This document shows positions 17,894-27,174 of a DNA stretch of 64,000 nt, one piece after another. Every line of letters begins with the position of its first letter. Position 1 is the first letter of the stretch. The position numbers and the translations under genes are program-made. The notes under the pieces are model-generated. The model made no database searches, was not told the origin of the DNA, and saw only the letters and a program-made list of their open reading frames with translations. This DNA is from a virus, in the IMG/VR virus record IMGVR_UViG_3300013137_002966, positions 29,723-93,722 of that record; one strand, written 5' to 3'.

Positions 17894-18663
17894 AATCACT
17901 AAAACATTGGACAACTGACAATTTTGAAGTTTCTTCATATAAATATAATCTATCTGAAAGAGTTAATAAAACTTATAACGGCTCAGGTTCAGATAATACT
18001 GGATTATGCACATATACCTATAATGAATTGGGTTTTAGAGGTGATTCGATATATAAAGAAGGTTTCAGAGTTATGTCTATTGGTTGTTCCATAACAGAAG
18101 GTGTAGGTGTTAATAATAATGAAACTTGGACCTCAAAATTTTGTAGTCATATACCTAATGGTGTTAATCTTAATTTTGGATTCGGTGGTAGAAGTAACGA
18201 TTATATTTCTAGATGTTTAATTTCATTCTATGATTTAATTAAGCCGAATTTAGTATTAATAATGTATACCGAAATGCATAGAAGAGAGTTCTTTACAGAA
18301 AATGGCGGTATAGAACCGTTTCATATAAATAAATGGGGATATTTCAATGAAACATCAGAAGGCTTAGAACAATATGATGCTTTATTAAGATTATCTAATA
18401 ATGAAAACGATTTTCAGAACTGGTACAAAAATCATTTACTTATCAAATTTTTTCTAGAGTCTAAGAAATGTAATTGGTTATGGAATGGTTCTTTCATTAA
18501 AAATAATTTTACTGATGAATTTAGATTTGACGGTGATTATTATCCTTATATTGATTTTGGTGTAGAAGGTGTACATCCAGGACCAAAAACAAATGAAAAA
18601 TACGCATTAAATCTTTTTAATTATATACATATAAATTATAGAGATTTTTTATCTATTCATTAA
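17890..18663 (+). CDS. SGNH hydrolase-like protein with N-terminal extension
   Basis: 257 residues. A 50-residue lead (YNELGFRGDS) precedes VMSIGCSITEGVGVNNNETW near 60, a classic GDSL-type block I. FGFGGRSNDYISR near 98 is block II, VLIMYTEMHRREFF near 120 covers the block III area, and EGVHPGPKTNEKYA near 235 is block V. FRG followed by GCSxTEG is seen in SGNH acyl esterases near polysaccharide loci. It ends the operon begun at 15018; a 31-bp gap separates it from the APS kinase gene. Confidence 0.65.
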   Translation: MKSLKHWTTDNFEVSSYKYNLSERVNKTYNGSGSDNTGLCTYTYNELGFRGDSIYKEGFRVMSIGCSITEGVGVNNNETWTSKFCSHIPNGVNLNFGFGGRSNDYISRCLISFYDLIKPNLVLIMYTEMHRREFFTENGGIEPFHINKWGYFNETSEGLEQYDALLRLSNNENDFQNWYKNHLLIKFFLESKKCNWLWNGSFIKNNFTDEFRFDGDYYPYIDFGVEGVHPGPKTNEKYALNLFNYIHINYRDFLSIH

Positions 18664-18694
18664 ACATTTTTTTTATTATATCATATAATATCAT

Positions 18695-19147
18695 ATGATT
18701 TATTTATTTACAGGCCAACCAGGCTCAGGAAAAACTTCTATTGGTGGATTATTAGCCTCAAGTATGAAGAATGTTATACATATTGATGGTGATGACCTAA
18801 GACTTATATTTGATAACAATGATTATAGTGAAAGTGGTAGAAGAATTAATATAGAAAGAGCGCATGATATAGCATACTTTCTAAGTAAAAAAAATATTAA
18901 TGTCATAATAACAATGGTTTCTCCTTTTAGAGATTTAAGAGATAGACTTAGATTAAAATTGACTAATATTGATTTTATTGAAATTTATGTGCATACATCT
19001 GATCTTAGAGGAAAAGAAAACTTTTTTGTTAAAAATTACGAGAAGCCCTTAGATAATTTTATAGATTTAGATACAACTAATAAAACAGTCGAAGAATCTT
19101 TTGAAATTTTAAAAAAATCATTGAAAAATAATGATTTTAATCAATAA
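18695..19147 (+). CDS. Adenylylsulfate (APS) kinase-like protein
   Basis: 150 residues, slightly shorter than typical CysC (170-200). The P-loop GQPGSGKTSIGGLL is at residue 6, HIDGDDLRLIF near 29 matches the CysC LDGDxxR motif, RRINIERAHDIAYFLS near 49 matches R..NI.R...VA, and TMVSPFRDLRDRLR near 70 matches the I(S/V)P(Y/F)R motif. CysC phosphorylates APS to PAPS, the universal sulfate donor. It overlaps the sulfotransferase-like gene by 17 nt, so donor synthesis and use are coupled. No ATP sulfurylase is present here; APS would come from the host. Confidence 0.8.
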   Translation: MIYLFTGQPGSGKTSIGGLLASSMKNVIHIDGDDLRLIFDNNDYSESGRRINIERAHDIAYFLSKKNINVIITMVSPFRDLRDRLRLKLTNIDFIEIYVHTSDLRGKENFFVKNYEKPLDNFIDLDTTNKTVEESFEILKKSLKNNDFNQ

Positions 19148-19841
19148 TGACTTGATTTGGTTATCTGTTCCAAGATGTGCTAGCTACTCTATTGAATCAG
19201 CTTTATTTTCATCAGATTTAGATATAAAATACGCTGGTAATCATGATAAATTATTAGAGATAGAGTCTAAGGATAGTAGATATTCTGCACATTTACATTC
19301 CACAATAGAATATCTTTATAAATATTTTGGATATAAAGAAACTATCTGTATTTCAAGAGATTGGTTAAAAAGATTACTTAGTGCATTTCAGTATATGTTT
19401 ACATGTGTTGCTAAAGATGGTTTTACATCAATCGTTAATTTTGAAGATTTGAGTAATGATTTTATTTATCAGAATTTTGATATTGATTTTTCGAATAAAT
19501 TATATTCAGATGATATCGATGATAAAATTTATTGTTATTCAAAATTTGTAAAAGAAGATATTGAAGAAATAAAAAAAAAATCTGTTAAATATATTTCTGT
19601 AAAAGCACTTTCTTCACAAAATTATTATAAATCTAATCAAAAATGCACTTATGAATTTGATATAACAGAATTAGACAAATTTGAAGAATTTATAAGAAAT
19701 AGATATAATGTTGATTTTAATCTAAAAAAACTAAATGAATCTAAAAAAATAAATAGTAAAATTGTTATTGATGATGAACTGAAGAACTGGCTTTGGAAAG
19801 TTTTCGAATATCCATTTCAAAGAAAAATTACACTTATCTAA
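19131..19841 (+). CDS. Sulfotransferase-like protein
   Basis: 236 residues. WLSVPRCASYSIESAL near residue 10 fits the 5'-phosphosulfate-binding loop of P-loop sulfotransferases (PKTGSTS-like). CISRDWLKRLLSAFQYMF near 77 fits the 3'-phosphate-binding motif (RDP..R..S.F). The rest is divergent. The call rests on these two motifs plus the overlap with an APS kinase gene. It would transfer sulfate from PAPS to a glycan or protein. The loop Lys of classical enzymes is replaced by Arg (PRCAS). Confidence 0.65.
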   Translation: MILINNDLIWLSVPRCASYSIESALFSSDLDIKYAGNHDKLLEIESKDSRYSAHLHSTIEYLYKYFGYKETICISRDWLKRLLSAFQYMFTCVAKDGFTSIVNFEDLSNDFIYQNFDIDFSNKLYSDDIDDKIYCYSKFVKEDIEEIKKKSVKYISVKALSSQNYYKSNQKCTYEFDITELDKFEEFIRNRYNVDFNLKKLNESKKINSKIVIDDELKNWLWKVFEYPFQRKITLI

Positions 19842-19898
19842 TGAACTTAAAGCCGTTAATATATAAAAATTATTGAAAATAAAATTATAAAGTAAAAT

Positions 19899-19931
19899 AT
19901 GAAAATATTATTGATTGTTCCACAACTTTGA
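19899..19931 (+). other. Eleven-codon remnant resembling the start of the 20799 gene
   Basis: ATG at 19899 encodes MKILLIVPQL then a TGA. The GT4/TibC gene 870 nt downstream begins MKILLICPHL. The likeness, with a homing endonuclease gene lying between, suggests a remnant or partial duplicate left by endonuclease insertion. Too short to be sure. Confidence 0.3.
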
Positions 19932-20011
19932 ATCTTTTTGAATTATTGATTAAAAAATTAAAATAAGAATATATTAACAAATCTAACTACGGGTGTATAT
20001 GTTTTTTATAT

Positions 20012-20779
20012 ATGCAAATAAAAAACATTATGGTAATTTATAAAATCACAAATCTTATTAATAATAAATTTTATATTGGACAGGATATTAAAAATGATGA
20101 TAAATATTTTGGTTCTGGAAAGCTTATTATATCAGCAATAAAAAAATATGGTAAAGAAAATTTTAAAAAAGAAATATTAGAATATTGTACCGATGAAAAT
20201 CAAATGGATGAAAGAGAAATTTTTTGGATTAAAGAACTTAATGCTACAAATAGAAAAATTGCATATAATATTTGTGAAGGTGGTAAAACATATAGAATAA
20301 TGAGGGGTGAAAATCATCCTTGGTTTGGTAAACATCATACAGAAGAATCAAAAAAAATAATAAAGGAAAAACGAAAATCACAAAAGATGTCAGATGAACA
20401 AAAAGATGTTCTTAGGAAGAAATGGAAAGGTGATGAAAATCCTGGTAAAAATAAATCAAAAGAAACAATAAAAAAACTTAAAGATGCTGCAAAAAAATTA
20501 AATAGAAACGGTGAAAATCATCCATATTATGGAAAAAAACATTCAGAAGAAACTAAAAAACATTGGAGTGAAATAAGAAAAGGTAAAAATACTGGTATAA
20601 ATAATGCAATATCTATGAGATATTTTATAGAAGACCCCAAAGGTGAAATATTAAATATTGAAACAAAGAAAAATGTTAAAGAATATTTAGGATGTAGTGA
20701 TAATTTTTTTAATTCTAAAAAATATAAAAAATATAAACTTATTGGTAAAGAAAAAATACATGAAAATAAAGAAAAATAA
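20012..20779 (+). CDS. GIY-YIG homing endonuclease
   Basis: 255 residues. The GIY-YIG catalytic domain covers about 7-95: VIYKITNLINNKFYIGQ, then YFGSGKLIISAIKKYGKENF and EREIFWIKELNA with the metal-binding Glu. Two NUMOD3-type DNA-binding motifs follow (GENHPWFGKHHTEESK, GENHPYYGKKHSEETK), then a C-terminal YLGCSDNFF helix region. The start could also be the second Met at 20030. It stands alone just before a glycosyltransferase gene and probably moved in as a free-standing endonuclease. Confidence 0.9.
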   Translation: MQIKNIMVIYKITNLINNKFYIGQDIKNDDKYFGSGKLIISAIKKYGKENFKKEILEYCTDENQMDEREIFWIKELNATNRKIAYNICEGGKTYRIMRGENHPWFGKHHTEESKKIIKEKRKSQKMSDEQKDVLRKKWKGDENPGKNKSKETIKKLKDAAKKLNRNGENHPYYGKKHSEETKKHWSEIRKGKNTGINNAISMRYFIEDPKGEILNIETKKNVKEYLGCSDNFFNSKKYKKYKLIGKEKIHENKEK

Positions 20780-20798
20780 AGAAGAATAAAGAAAATAA

Positions 20799-23261
20799 AT
20801 GAAAATTTTACTAATTTGTCCTCATTTATCAACTGGAGGGCAACCTTCTGTTGCACTAAAAAGAATAGAATCTTTAATAAAAGATAATGATGTATATTTG
20901 ATAGAATACAGACAAATCGCTTGGAGCTTTGTTGTTCAAAGAAATAAAATAATAAAATTATTAGGTGATAAATTTATTTCACTTGGAAATGTTTGGGGTG
21001 ATAATGAAGAAATTAGAGATAAATTTATAGAAATTGTTGAAAAGATTAATCCAGATATAATACATATGGAAGAAATTCCTGAAAAATTTATATTTGGAAT
21101 GCGAGAAGAGCATATTCAATGGTTATATAGAGATGCTAGAAAATATAAAATAGTTGAAACTACACATACTTCAACTTTTAATGTTAATGATAAAAAATAT
21201 TTTCCAGATAAATTTATCTTTGTATCACCTTATTCTGCTCAGGAATATAGTAAATTTGGAATACCCTATTCTGTAGTTGAATATCCTACTGAAAAATTAG
21301 AAAAAAACAAAAGTCAATCTATCAAGCATCTTAATCTGGATCCTGAATACTTTCATGTTTTAAATGTCGGATTATTTACAAGAGATAAAAATCAAGGGTA
21401 TCTTTTTGATATTGCAAAAAAATTATACGATTATAAGATACATTTTCATTTTGTTGGAAATCAGGCTGATAATTTTTCTGATTATTGGAAACCAATAATG
21501 GAAAAAAAACTGGATAACTGTTTTATTTATGGTGAACGTGAGGATGTAGAATTATTCTATCAGGCATCTGATTTATTAGTTCATCCTTCAATTTTAGAAC
21601 TTAATCCACTAGCAATAAAAGAAGCAACTTCATATGATTTACCGGTTTATTTAAACAATTTACCAACATATATCAACATGTATGATTCATATAAAAATGT
21701 TAAATATTTGAGTATGGATGTTGATAATGATGCTCAAATGATTCTTGATCATTTTAATATAAAAAGAAAGGATGATAATAAGACTTTTGGTAGTTTATTA
21801 ATAGATGAATATAAAAATGTATTAGGTGATACTAATAGATATGAACCTGAATATTTGGAGTATAATATAAATTTCACAGATGGTGCTAGAATAGAGGTTT
21901 TAGGTACAACTAAATTAAAATTTGGTGTTGAGATATTGGATAAAAATACTAATGATTTAATATACAAAACTGAGTTAGCTGCAAATACTTGGTGTGCAAC
22001 TAACGCAAAATATTATAAAGAATATAAAATCAATATTAAACATGAAAATACACTGTTATTAACACATAATTTCGATCTTAGAGATAAAGATGTCTTAATT
22101 CAATTAGATAGTAAATCAATTGGTGATACTTTAGCTTGGACACCTTATGCAGAGGAGTTCAGGAAAAAACATAATTGTAAAGTTTATCTTTCTACATTCC
22201 GAAATGATTTTTTTAGAGATCAATATAAAGATATTACATTTGTAGAACCTGGCTATAATAATCCAGATATTTATGCTAAATATACCATTGGTTGGTATCA
22301 ACCGATGGATATAAATAAAAATCCTTATGATTATAAAAAGCAACCAATGCAAAAAACTGCGAGTGATATATTGGGATTGGAATACAAAGAAATTAGACCT
22401 CAATTAAGAATTCCAGAAGGCGTAAGACCATTAAAAGAAAAATATGTTTGTATAGCACAATTTTCAACCGCAAATACTAAACATTGGCATTATCCTTGCA
22501 AAGATAGTAATAAGGGATGGCAAATATTAGTTGATTGGTTAAATGCTCAAGGATATAAAGTGATGATTATAAGTAAACAGAAAACTAATTTACAAAATGT
22601 TATTGATAAAACTGGTGACTTTCCAATCGAACATAGAATTAATGAAATTAAACACAGCGAATTTTTTATAGGTGTTGGTTCTGGCTTAAGTTGGCTCGCT
22701 TGGGCAATAGGTAAAAAGGTGGTTATGATTTCTGGTTTCTCAAATCCTATTTGCGAATTTCAAAATGATAATATCAATGTACACAATTTTAATGTATGTA
22801 ATGGTTGCTTCAATAAATATGCATTCGATAGAGGTGATTGGAATTGGTGTCCAGAACATAAGGATACAGAAAGACAATTTGAATGCTCTATCAATATAAC
22901 ACCAGAAATGGTGGTAAATAGAATTTTAAGTTCAAAATTAGTTGAGAATAAAATTCTATTTGATTTTAACAAATATAACATATCAATTAAATTAAATGGT
23001 GATGATATTAAAGTTTATTATAACAAAGAAGAAAACAAAATTTTGTTAAACTATAGTAATGAACAAGATACACCAGCAATTAACGTTGATATTAAAAATC
23101 CAGACTCAAATAAAATATATCATACATTAGCAGATTTTAAACTAAGTAAACAATATACATTATGGTGCATACCAAAAACTGAACTCCATAAAGAAACAGA
23201 TAAAATATTATTATCTTTTTACGAAAAAGATAAGATTTTGGATATGGAATTTGAATTATAA
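20799..23261 (+). CDS. Fusion: GT4-like plus TibC/AAH-type O-heptosyltransferase
   Basis: 820 residues. About 1-345 is GT-B/GT4-like: MKILLICPHLSTGGQPSVAL, LNVGLFTRDKNQGYL near 187, and FYQASDLLVHPSILELNP with the donor-binding Glu near 262. About 430-715 matches the autotransporter heptosyltransferase family: SIGDTLAWTPYAEEFRKKH near 440, QKTASDILGLEY near 516, FIGVGSGLSWLAWAIGKKV near 625, then a four-Cys cluster (CNGC near 667, WNWCPEH, FECSINITPEMV) like the iron site of TibC. TibC adds ADP-heptose to Ser of surface proteins. The gene is followed 36 nt later by a Thr-rich IPT protein, a plausible target. Confidence 0.82.
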   Translation: MKILLICPHLSTGGQPSVALKRIESLIKDNDVYLIEYRQIAWSFVVQRNKIIKLLGDKFISLGNVWGDNEEIRDKFIEIVEKINPDIIHMEEIPEKFIFGMREEHIQWLYRDARKYKIVETTHTSTFNVNDKKYFPDKFIFVSPYSAQEYSKFGIPYSVVEYPTEKLEKNKSQSIKHLNLDPEYFHVLNVGLFTRDKNQGYLFDIAKKLYDYKIHFHFVGNQADNFSDYWKPIMEKKLDNCFIYGEREDVELFYQASDLLVHPSILELNPLAIKEATSYDLPVYLNNLPTYINMYDSYKNVKYLSMDVDNDAQMILDHFNIKRKDDNKTFGSLLIDEYKNVLGDTNRYEPEYLEYNINFTDGARIEVLGTTKLKFGVEILDKNTNDLIYKTELAANTWCATNAKYYKEYKINIKHENTLLLTHNFDLRDKDVLIQLDSKSIGDTLAWTPYAEEFRKKHNCKVYLSTFRNDFFRDQYKDITFVEPGYNNPDIYAKYTIGWYQPMDINKNPYDYKKQPMQKTASDILGLEYKEIRPQLRIPEGVRPLKEKYVCIAQFSTANTKHWHYPCKDSNKGWQILVDWLNAQGYKVMIISKQKTNLQNVIDKTGDFPIEHRINEIKHSEFFIGVGSGLSWLAWAIGKKVVMISGFSNPICEFQNDNINVHNFNVCNGCFNKYAFDRGDWNWCPEHKDTERQFECSINITPEMVVNRILSSKLVENKILFDFNKYNISIKLNGDDIKVYYNKEENKILLNYSNEQDTPAINVDIKNPDSNKIYHTLADFKLSKQYTLWCIPKTELHKETDKILLSFYEKDKILDMEFEL

Positions 23262-23297
23262 AATTTTATATATAATGGAAGAAAAAAACCATTGTAT

Positions 23298-25742
23298 ATG
23301 AGCTATATTAAAATTCAAAAGATAAAAAAAGAACAAGTTAAAAATCTAATTGAATTACCAGAGAAAGGTTATGTTTATTTAGGTTATGACGATACCACCG
23401 TAGGTGGAGATGGTCAAGGTCTCTGGATAATTGATGATGATGGTACAGTATTTTATGTATTAAGTGGAACTGGTTCAGCACCAACTATTACCAGCATATC
23501 TCCTGCTGGAAGTTCCTTCGTAGGTGATACAATAACAATTAACGGTACCAATTTTATTAACGGCTCTACCATAGTAACATTTGGTAGTGCATCTGGTACA
23601 ACAGTAAATGTTTTATCAACAGGTCAATTAACTGTTGTAGTACCTAATAATTTAGGATCAGTTTCAGTTGTTGTAACTACATCATATGGTGTAAGTAACT
23701 CTTCTAGCTATACAATTAATTATAGAGATATAAAACCTGTTATAGTTCCACCAATAATACCTGCAAGTGCATCTATTGGTTCTACTATAACCATAGGTGG
23801 ATACAACTTTGTACCAGGCAGTACTATCACATGGTTTAATGCTACTACTGGTGAAACAAGTGCAACAAGTTCAACAGTTTTATCAGCAGTGGTACCATCT
23901 ATGGCAACTGGATACACCATAGTATATTTAGAAACACCTTATGGTAAAAGCTCACCACCAATTGAGTATCTTGTTTCAGATAATAATCCTACATTTACTG
24001 GATTTTTTCCAACTTATGGATATATTGGTGATACAATTGCTATATCAGGAACTAACTTTAGGCAAGGACAAATACAGGTTCGATTTGGTAGTACACCAGC
24101 AACTGATATTACAGTAGTTACACCAGCATATATAACAGCAAAAATTGCAACTGGTACTCCACTCGGCGATACAAATATTAGAGTTCAAAATTTATCATTG
24201 TCTGGATTTACAATTTCAGGTTCAACTGCTGGCTTACTTCCAGCTGTTTATTCAATTTTATCAACGGGTGCCACTATTGGTCAAACAGTTACGGTAACTG
24301 GTACTAATTTTAATGGAACAGTTTCTATTTCATTTAGTAATGAAGTGGCTACTATACTTTCACAAGAATCAGCAACTCTTTCTGTATATTTAAGTAGTAA
24401 TTTAGTACCTGGTGTTAATTCTGTGGTGGTTAATAATCAATATGGTTCATCTACACCTTTTGATTATACTATCTCTCAAACAGGCTCAGGGCCAATAATA
24501 ACAAGTTTTAATCCTACTTCGGCATATAGAGGAAGACCTGTAAACTTAAACGGAAGTAATTTTAAAGTTGGAAGTGGAAATCTTGTTTATTATGGTAATG
24601 TTGCAGCTCTTGTTAGTGCTGATGCAACAACAATTCTTGTAAAAACTCAAATTGCAGCATCTTCACCAACAGGAACAGTAGATGTTAAAATTATTAACAC
24701 TTCTGGTAGTTATACTAAATCAGGATTTGTGATTACTCCATCTGGATCAACACCCACTATAACATCAGTTTCGCCTGTTTATGGTAAAGCAGGAGACACT
24801 GTTCATGTTTATGGTACAGTATTAAGTGGTAGTACAATTACATTTGGTACATCATATTCTGGCTCAGGTACAACAACTACTACAATAAGTGATACACATT
24901 TAGTAACAACTATACCTTCAGGACTTGTAAATGCAGGTCAAAATAAACTTGTAAACGTGTATGCAACTGGTACTAATGGTACATATACTTATACACCTTT
25001 CGAAATTTATTCTGCACCAACATCATATCCTAGCATTCTATCTTTTACACCAATATCAGGACCACAAGGTACATTAGTAACTATGAGTGGAACCTCATTT
25101 GCAAAGTATTTTACTGATGCCAGTATCTATATTGCAGGTTCATATTATTTATTAGATTCACAAAGTTATATTTCAGATACTGAAATAAGAGGTTATATAC
25201 CAGATACATACGGTAATTATGGTGTAGCAACAATTAAAATTGAAACTCCTGTTGGTACCGATCAACAAGCAATATTTACTATCACTGCACCTATAACTAG
25301 CACAACTACAACTACGACAGTTGCAGGTACAACAACCACTACAACTGCAGCAGGTACAACAACTACTACCACAACCGCAGCAGGTGGTACAACAACTACT
25401 ACCACAACCGCAGCAGGTGGTACAACAACAACGACAACAGCAGAACCTGGAACTACAACTACCACTACCGCACCAATAACAACAACTACAACCACAGCTG
25501 CATATTTGTATGAAGTTGAGGTTTATACTTGTCCAGCTTGTGGCGCACCAGCTGTTTATGAAATGACAGCAATATATGGAAGCTATTCTTCTGATGACTA
25601 CTATTATGTTTCAGATTCTGAAAGTCCATTATTTGGTAAGGTAATTAGAATGCTTGGCTTTGGTGGTGCTGGTGGTGATGGTCCTATTCCTGAGCCATTA
25701 ATCACACCATCTGCTGATTGCGCAACTGCTTGTATAGTATAA
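23298..25742 (+). CDS. Seven-IPT/TIG-domain, Thr-rich surface or tail protein
   Basis: About 814 residues from the ATG at 23298. An N-terminal 55-residue piece (IELPEKGYVYLGYDDTT) may be a virion-anchoring segment. Seven IPT/TIG immunoglobulin-like repeats follow (about 60-655), each opening P.ITSxxPxxGxxGDTxTxxGTNF-like. A mucin-like stretch of Thr runs broken by AAG/APG (about 662-734), then a C-terminal 80-residue domain with YTCPACGAPAVYEM and a final SADCATACIV. No signal peptide is seen, fitting a virion protein assembled in the cytoplasm. A strong hairpin terminator follows at 25763. Confidence 0.72.
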   Translation: MSYIKIQKIKKEQVKNLIELPEKGYVYLGYDDTTVGGDGQGLWIIDDDGTVFYVLSGTGSAPTITSISPAGSSFVGDTITINGTNFINGSTIVTFGSASGTTVNVLSTGQLTVVVPNNLGSVSVVVTTSYGVSNSSSYTINYRDIKPVIVPPIIPASASIGSTITIGGYNFVPGSTITWFNATTGETSATSSTVLSAVVPSMATGYTIVYLETPYGKSSPPIEYLVSDNNPTFTGFFPTYGYIGDTIAISGTNFRQGQIQVRFGSTPATDITVVTPAYITAKIATGTPLGDTNIRVQNLSLSGFTISGSTAGLLPAVYSILSTGATIGQTVTVTGTNFNGTVSISFSNEVATILSQESATLSVYLSSNLVPGVNSVVVNNQYGSSTPFDYTISQTGSGPIITSFNPTSAYRGRPVNLNGSNFKVGSGNLVYYGNVAALVSADATTILVKTQIAASSPTGTVDVKIINTSGSYTKSGFVITPSGSTPTITSVSPVYGKAGDTVHVYGTVLSGSTITFGTSYSGSGTTTTTISDTHLVTTIPSGLVNAGQNKLVNVYATGTNGTYTYTPFEIYSAPTSYPSILSFTPISGPQGTLVTMSGTSFAKYFTDASIYIAGSYYLLDSQSYISDTEIRGYIPDTYGNYGVATIKIETPVGTDQQAIFTITAPITSTTTTTTVAGTTTTTTAAGTTTTTTTAAGGTTTTTTTAAGGTTTTTTAEPGTTTTTTAPITTTTTTAAYLYEVEVYTCPACGAPAVYEMTAIYGSYSSDDYYYVSDSESPLFGKVIRMLGFGGAGGDGPIPEPLITPSADCATACIV
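25284..25500 (+). repeat. Thr-codon tandem repeat
   Basis: In-frame runs of ACA/ACT/ACC codons separated by GCAGCAGGT- or CCTGGA-like spacers encode the Thr-rich linker. The unit length is a multiple of three, so copy-number change would lengthen or shorten the linker without a frameshift. The minus strand reads poly-Val, which is a shadow. Confidence 0.7.
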
Positions 25743-25762
25743 ATTTATAATAAAATTTAATA

Positions 25763-25806
25763 AATAATGTTTTATTAATCTAATTAGTAAAACATTATTT
25801 TTTTTT
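25763..25806 (+). terminator. Rho-independent terminator
   Basis: Twelve-base stem AATAATGTTTTA / TAAAACATTATT with a 13-nt loop, followed by a T run. It lies 20 bases after the IPT gene. Confidence 0.75.
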
Positions 25807-25837
25807 ATTTATATAAACAATAAAAATATATCTAAAA

Positions 25838-26788
25838 ATGAAGATAGTGTGTGCAACTTTTGATCACAATTATTATTTGTGGCAGTGTTTAGTATTAATT
25901 AATAATTTGATGAAATATGGTTATGATGAAGATGCAGTATTTATAATATCAACACAGGATCCAAGTCCAGCATTAAAAGCAATAATTAATAGTCCTCAAA
26001 TTAAATGTAAATTTTATTTATATAAAGATGAACGTAGAGGAATGAAATATCCAAGTTCATTGCGGTTACATCTTTTGAAAAAATTTTATATTGAACATCC
26101 AGAATATTCTAAGGAAACTATTTTTTTAGTGGATCCTGATATCGCATTTACTAAAAAATTAGATTTCTCTGAGATGTTAGAAGATGATTTTTGGCATGTA
26201 AGCGATACCAGACTATACATAAGTAGCCAATATATTAAAAGTAAAGGTGGTGATCAACTTTTTAATGAAATGTGTGATATTGTATGTGTTTCGCCAAAAG
26301 ATATAGAATCGATTGATGATAACGCTGGTGGTGCACAATATTTATTAAAAAATATTGATGTTAATTTTTGGCATAAAGTTTTATATGATGCTGAAAATCT
26401 TTATAATCATATGATATCTACCCTATCCATTTATAATAAAAATGGAGCTATTCAGCCTTGGACTGCCGACATGTGGTCTATTTTATGGAACGGTGTTTAC
26501 TTCAATCATAAACTAAAAATTAATAAGGATCTAGATTTTTGTTGGGCCGTTGATGATATTAAAAGATGGAAAGAAACTTATATTTTTCATAATGCAGGTA
26601 TTTCCGGTCCAAGTGATACACACTTTAGTAAAATTACGTATCAAATTTCACCCTTCAATCAGGAAATAAAAGTAAATTCAAATAATTGTACATATATGTA
26701 TGTACAAGAAATTAAAGAAACAGAGAATAATTTTAAGGATATAATTCCAATTTTTGAAGATTTAAGAAATAATACTATACCTCGTTAA
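25838..26788 (+). CDS. GT-A glycosyltransferase-like protein
   Basis: 316 residues. MKIVCATFDHNYYLWQC opens a GT-A-like fold, YPSSLRLHLLKKFYIEHPE near 70 is followed by IFLVDPDIAFTKKL near 92 with a DPD metal motif, and AIQPWTADMWSILWNG near 208 and ETYIFHNAGISG near 245 follow. The order resembles plant peptidyl-Ser/Hyp glycosyltransferases (GT95/GT96-like) as recalled; phage relatives are usually just named glycosyltransferase. It follows the Thr-rich IPT protein, which supports a role in decorating it. The donor sugar is unknown. Confidence 0.6.
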   Translation: MKIVCATFDHNYYLWQCLVLINNLMKYGYDEDAVFIISTQDPSPALKAIINSPQIKCKFYLYKDERRGMKYPSSLRLHLLKKFYIEHPEYSKETIFLVDPDIAFTKKLDFSEMLEDDFWHVSDTRLYISSQYIKSKGGDQLFNEMCDIVCVSPKDIESIDDNAGGAQYLLKNIDVNFWHKVLYDAENLYNHMISTLSIYNKNGAIQPWTADMWSILWNGVYFNHKLKINKDLDFCWAVDDIKRWKETYIFHNAGISGPSDTHFSKITYQISPFNQEIKVNSNNCTYMYVQEIKETENNFKDIIPIFEDLRNNTIPR

Positions 26789-26793
26789 TCATA

Positions 26794-27174
26794 TTATTTA
26801 TATAATAATTGAATTAATTCTTCTGTTAAAAAGGTAATCATTTTTTTACCTGGTATAACCTCAACATCAGGTATATTTTTTATAATAGAAAATTTATCGT
26901 TACCTTCTATATTTAGATTTTGAATATATTCAAATAACTTTTTATCTTTTTTATGATATTCTTTAAGTTGTTCGACAAATATTTTTAAATTAACACCCAT
27001 TTTATTATTATATTTGATGCATTGTAATTCATTTTCATCTTTCTCTATAAGAATATACCATAACTTCTTCTTATCAACTTTAACATTTTCTAAGAAGTTA
27101 TAAGCATTTCTAGCCTTTGTATTTCTTGGCATCTTAACTACTTTACCATAAAAACTCACTTTTTCGTTAGTCAT
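26794..27174 (-). CDS. Small phage protein, paralogue of the 44638 product
   Basis: 126 residues, no recognised family. Its second half, ELQCIKYNNKMGVNLKIF...GNDKFSIIKNIPD, aligns with ELHVVKYNEKLSININDF...GNGNFCIIENLKS in the protein at 44638-45093. The shared pattern is KYN.K...N...FV..L...Y....I....I.G...F.II.N, then LI..L..LL. Both proteins lie next to a homing-type endonuclease gene. A structural or core role is possible from the second copy's setting. Confidence 0.5.
   Translation of the reverse strand: MTNEKVSFYGKVVKMPRNTKARNAYNFLENVKVDKKKLWYILIEKDENELQCIKYNNKMGVNLKIFVEQLKEYHKKDKKLFEYIQNLNIEGNDKFSIIKNIPDVEVIPGKKMITFLTEELIQLLYK

Noticed and set aside
25284-25500. CRISPR-like repeats in the Thr-rich stretch
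   Set aside because: Repeats are in-frame codon runs inside a gene, with no spacer structure and no cas genes anywhere in the window.
24000-25500. The IPT protein as a host T9SS or secreted protein
   Set aside because: It lacks a signal peptide and a sorting domain, unlike the product at 54956, so a virion protein is more likely.
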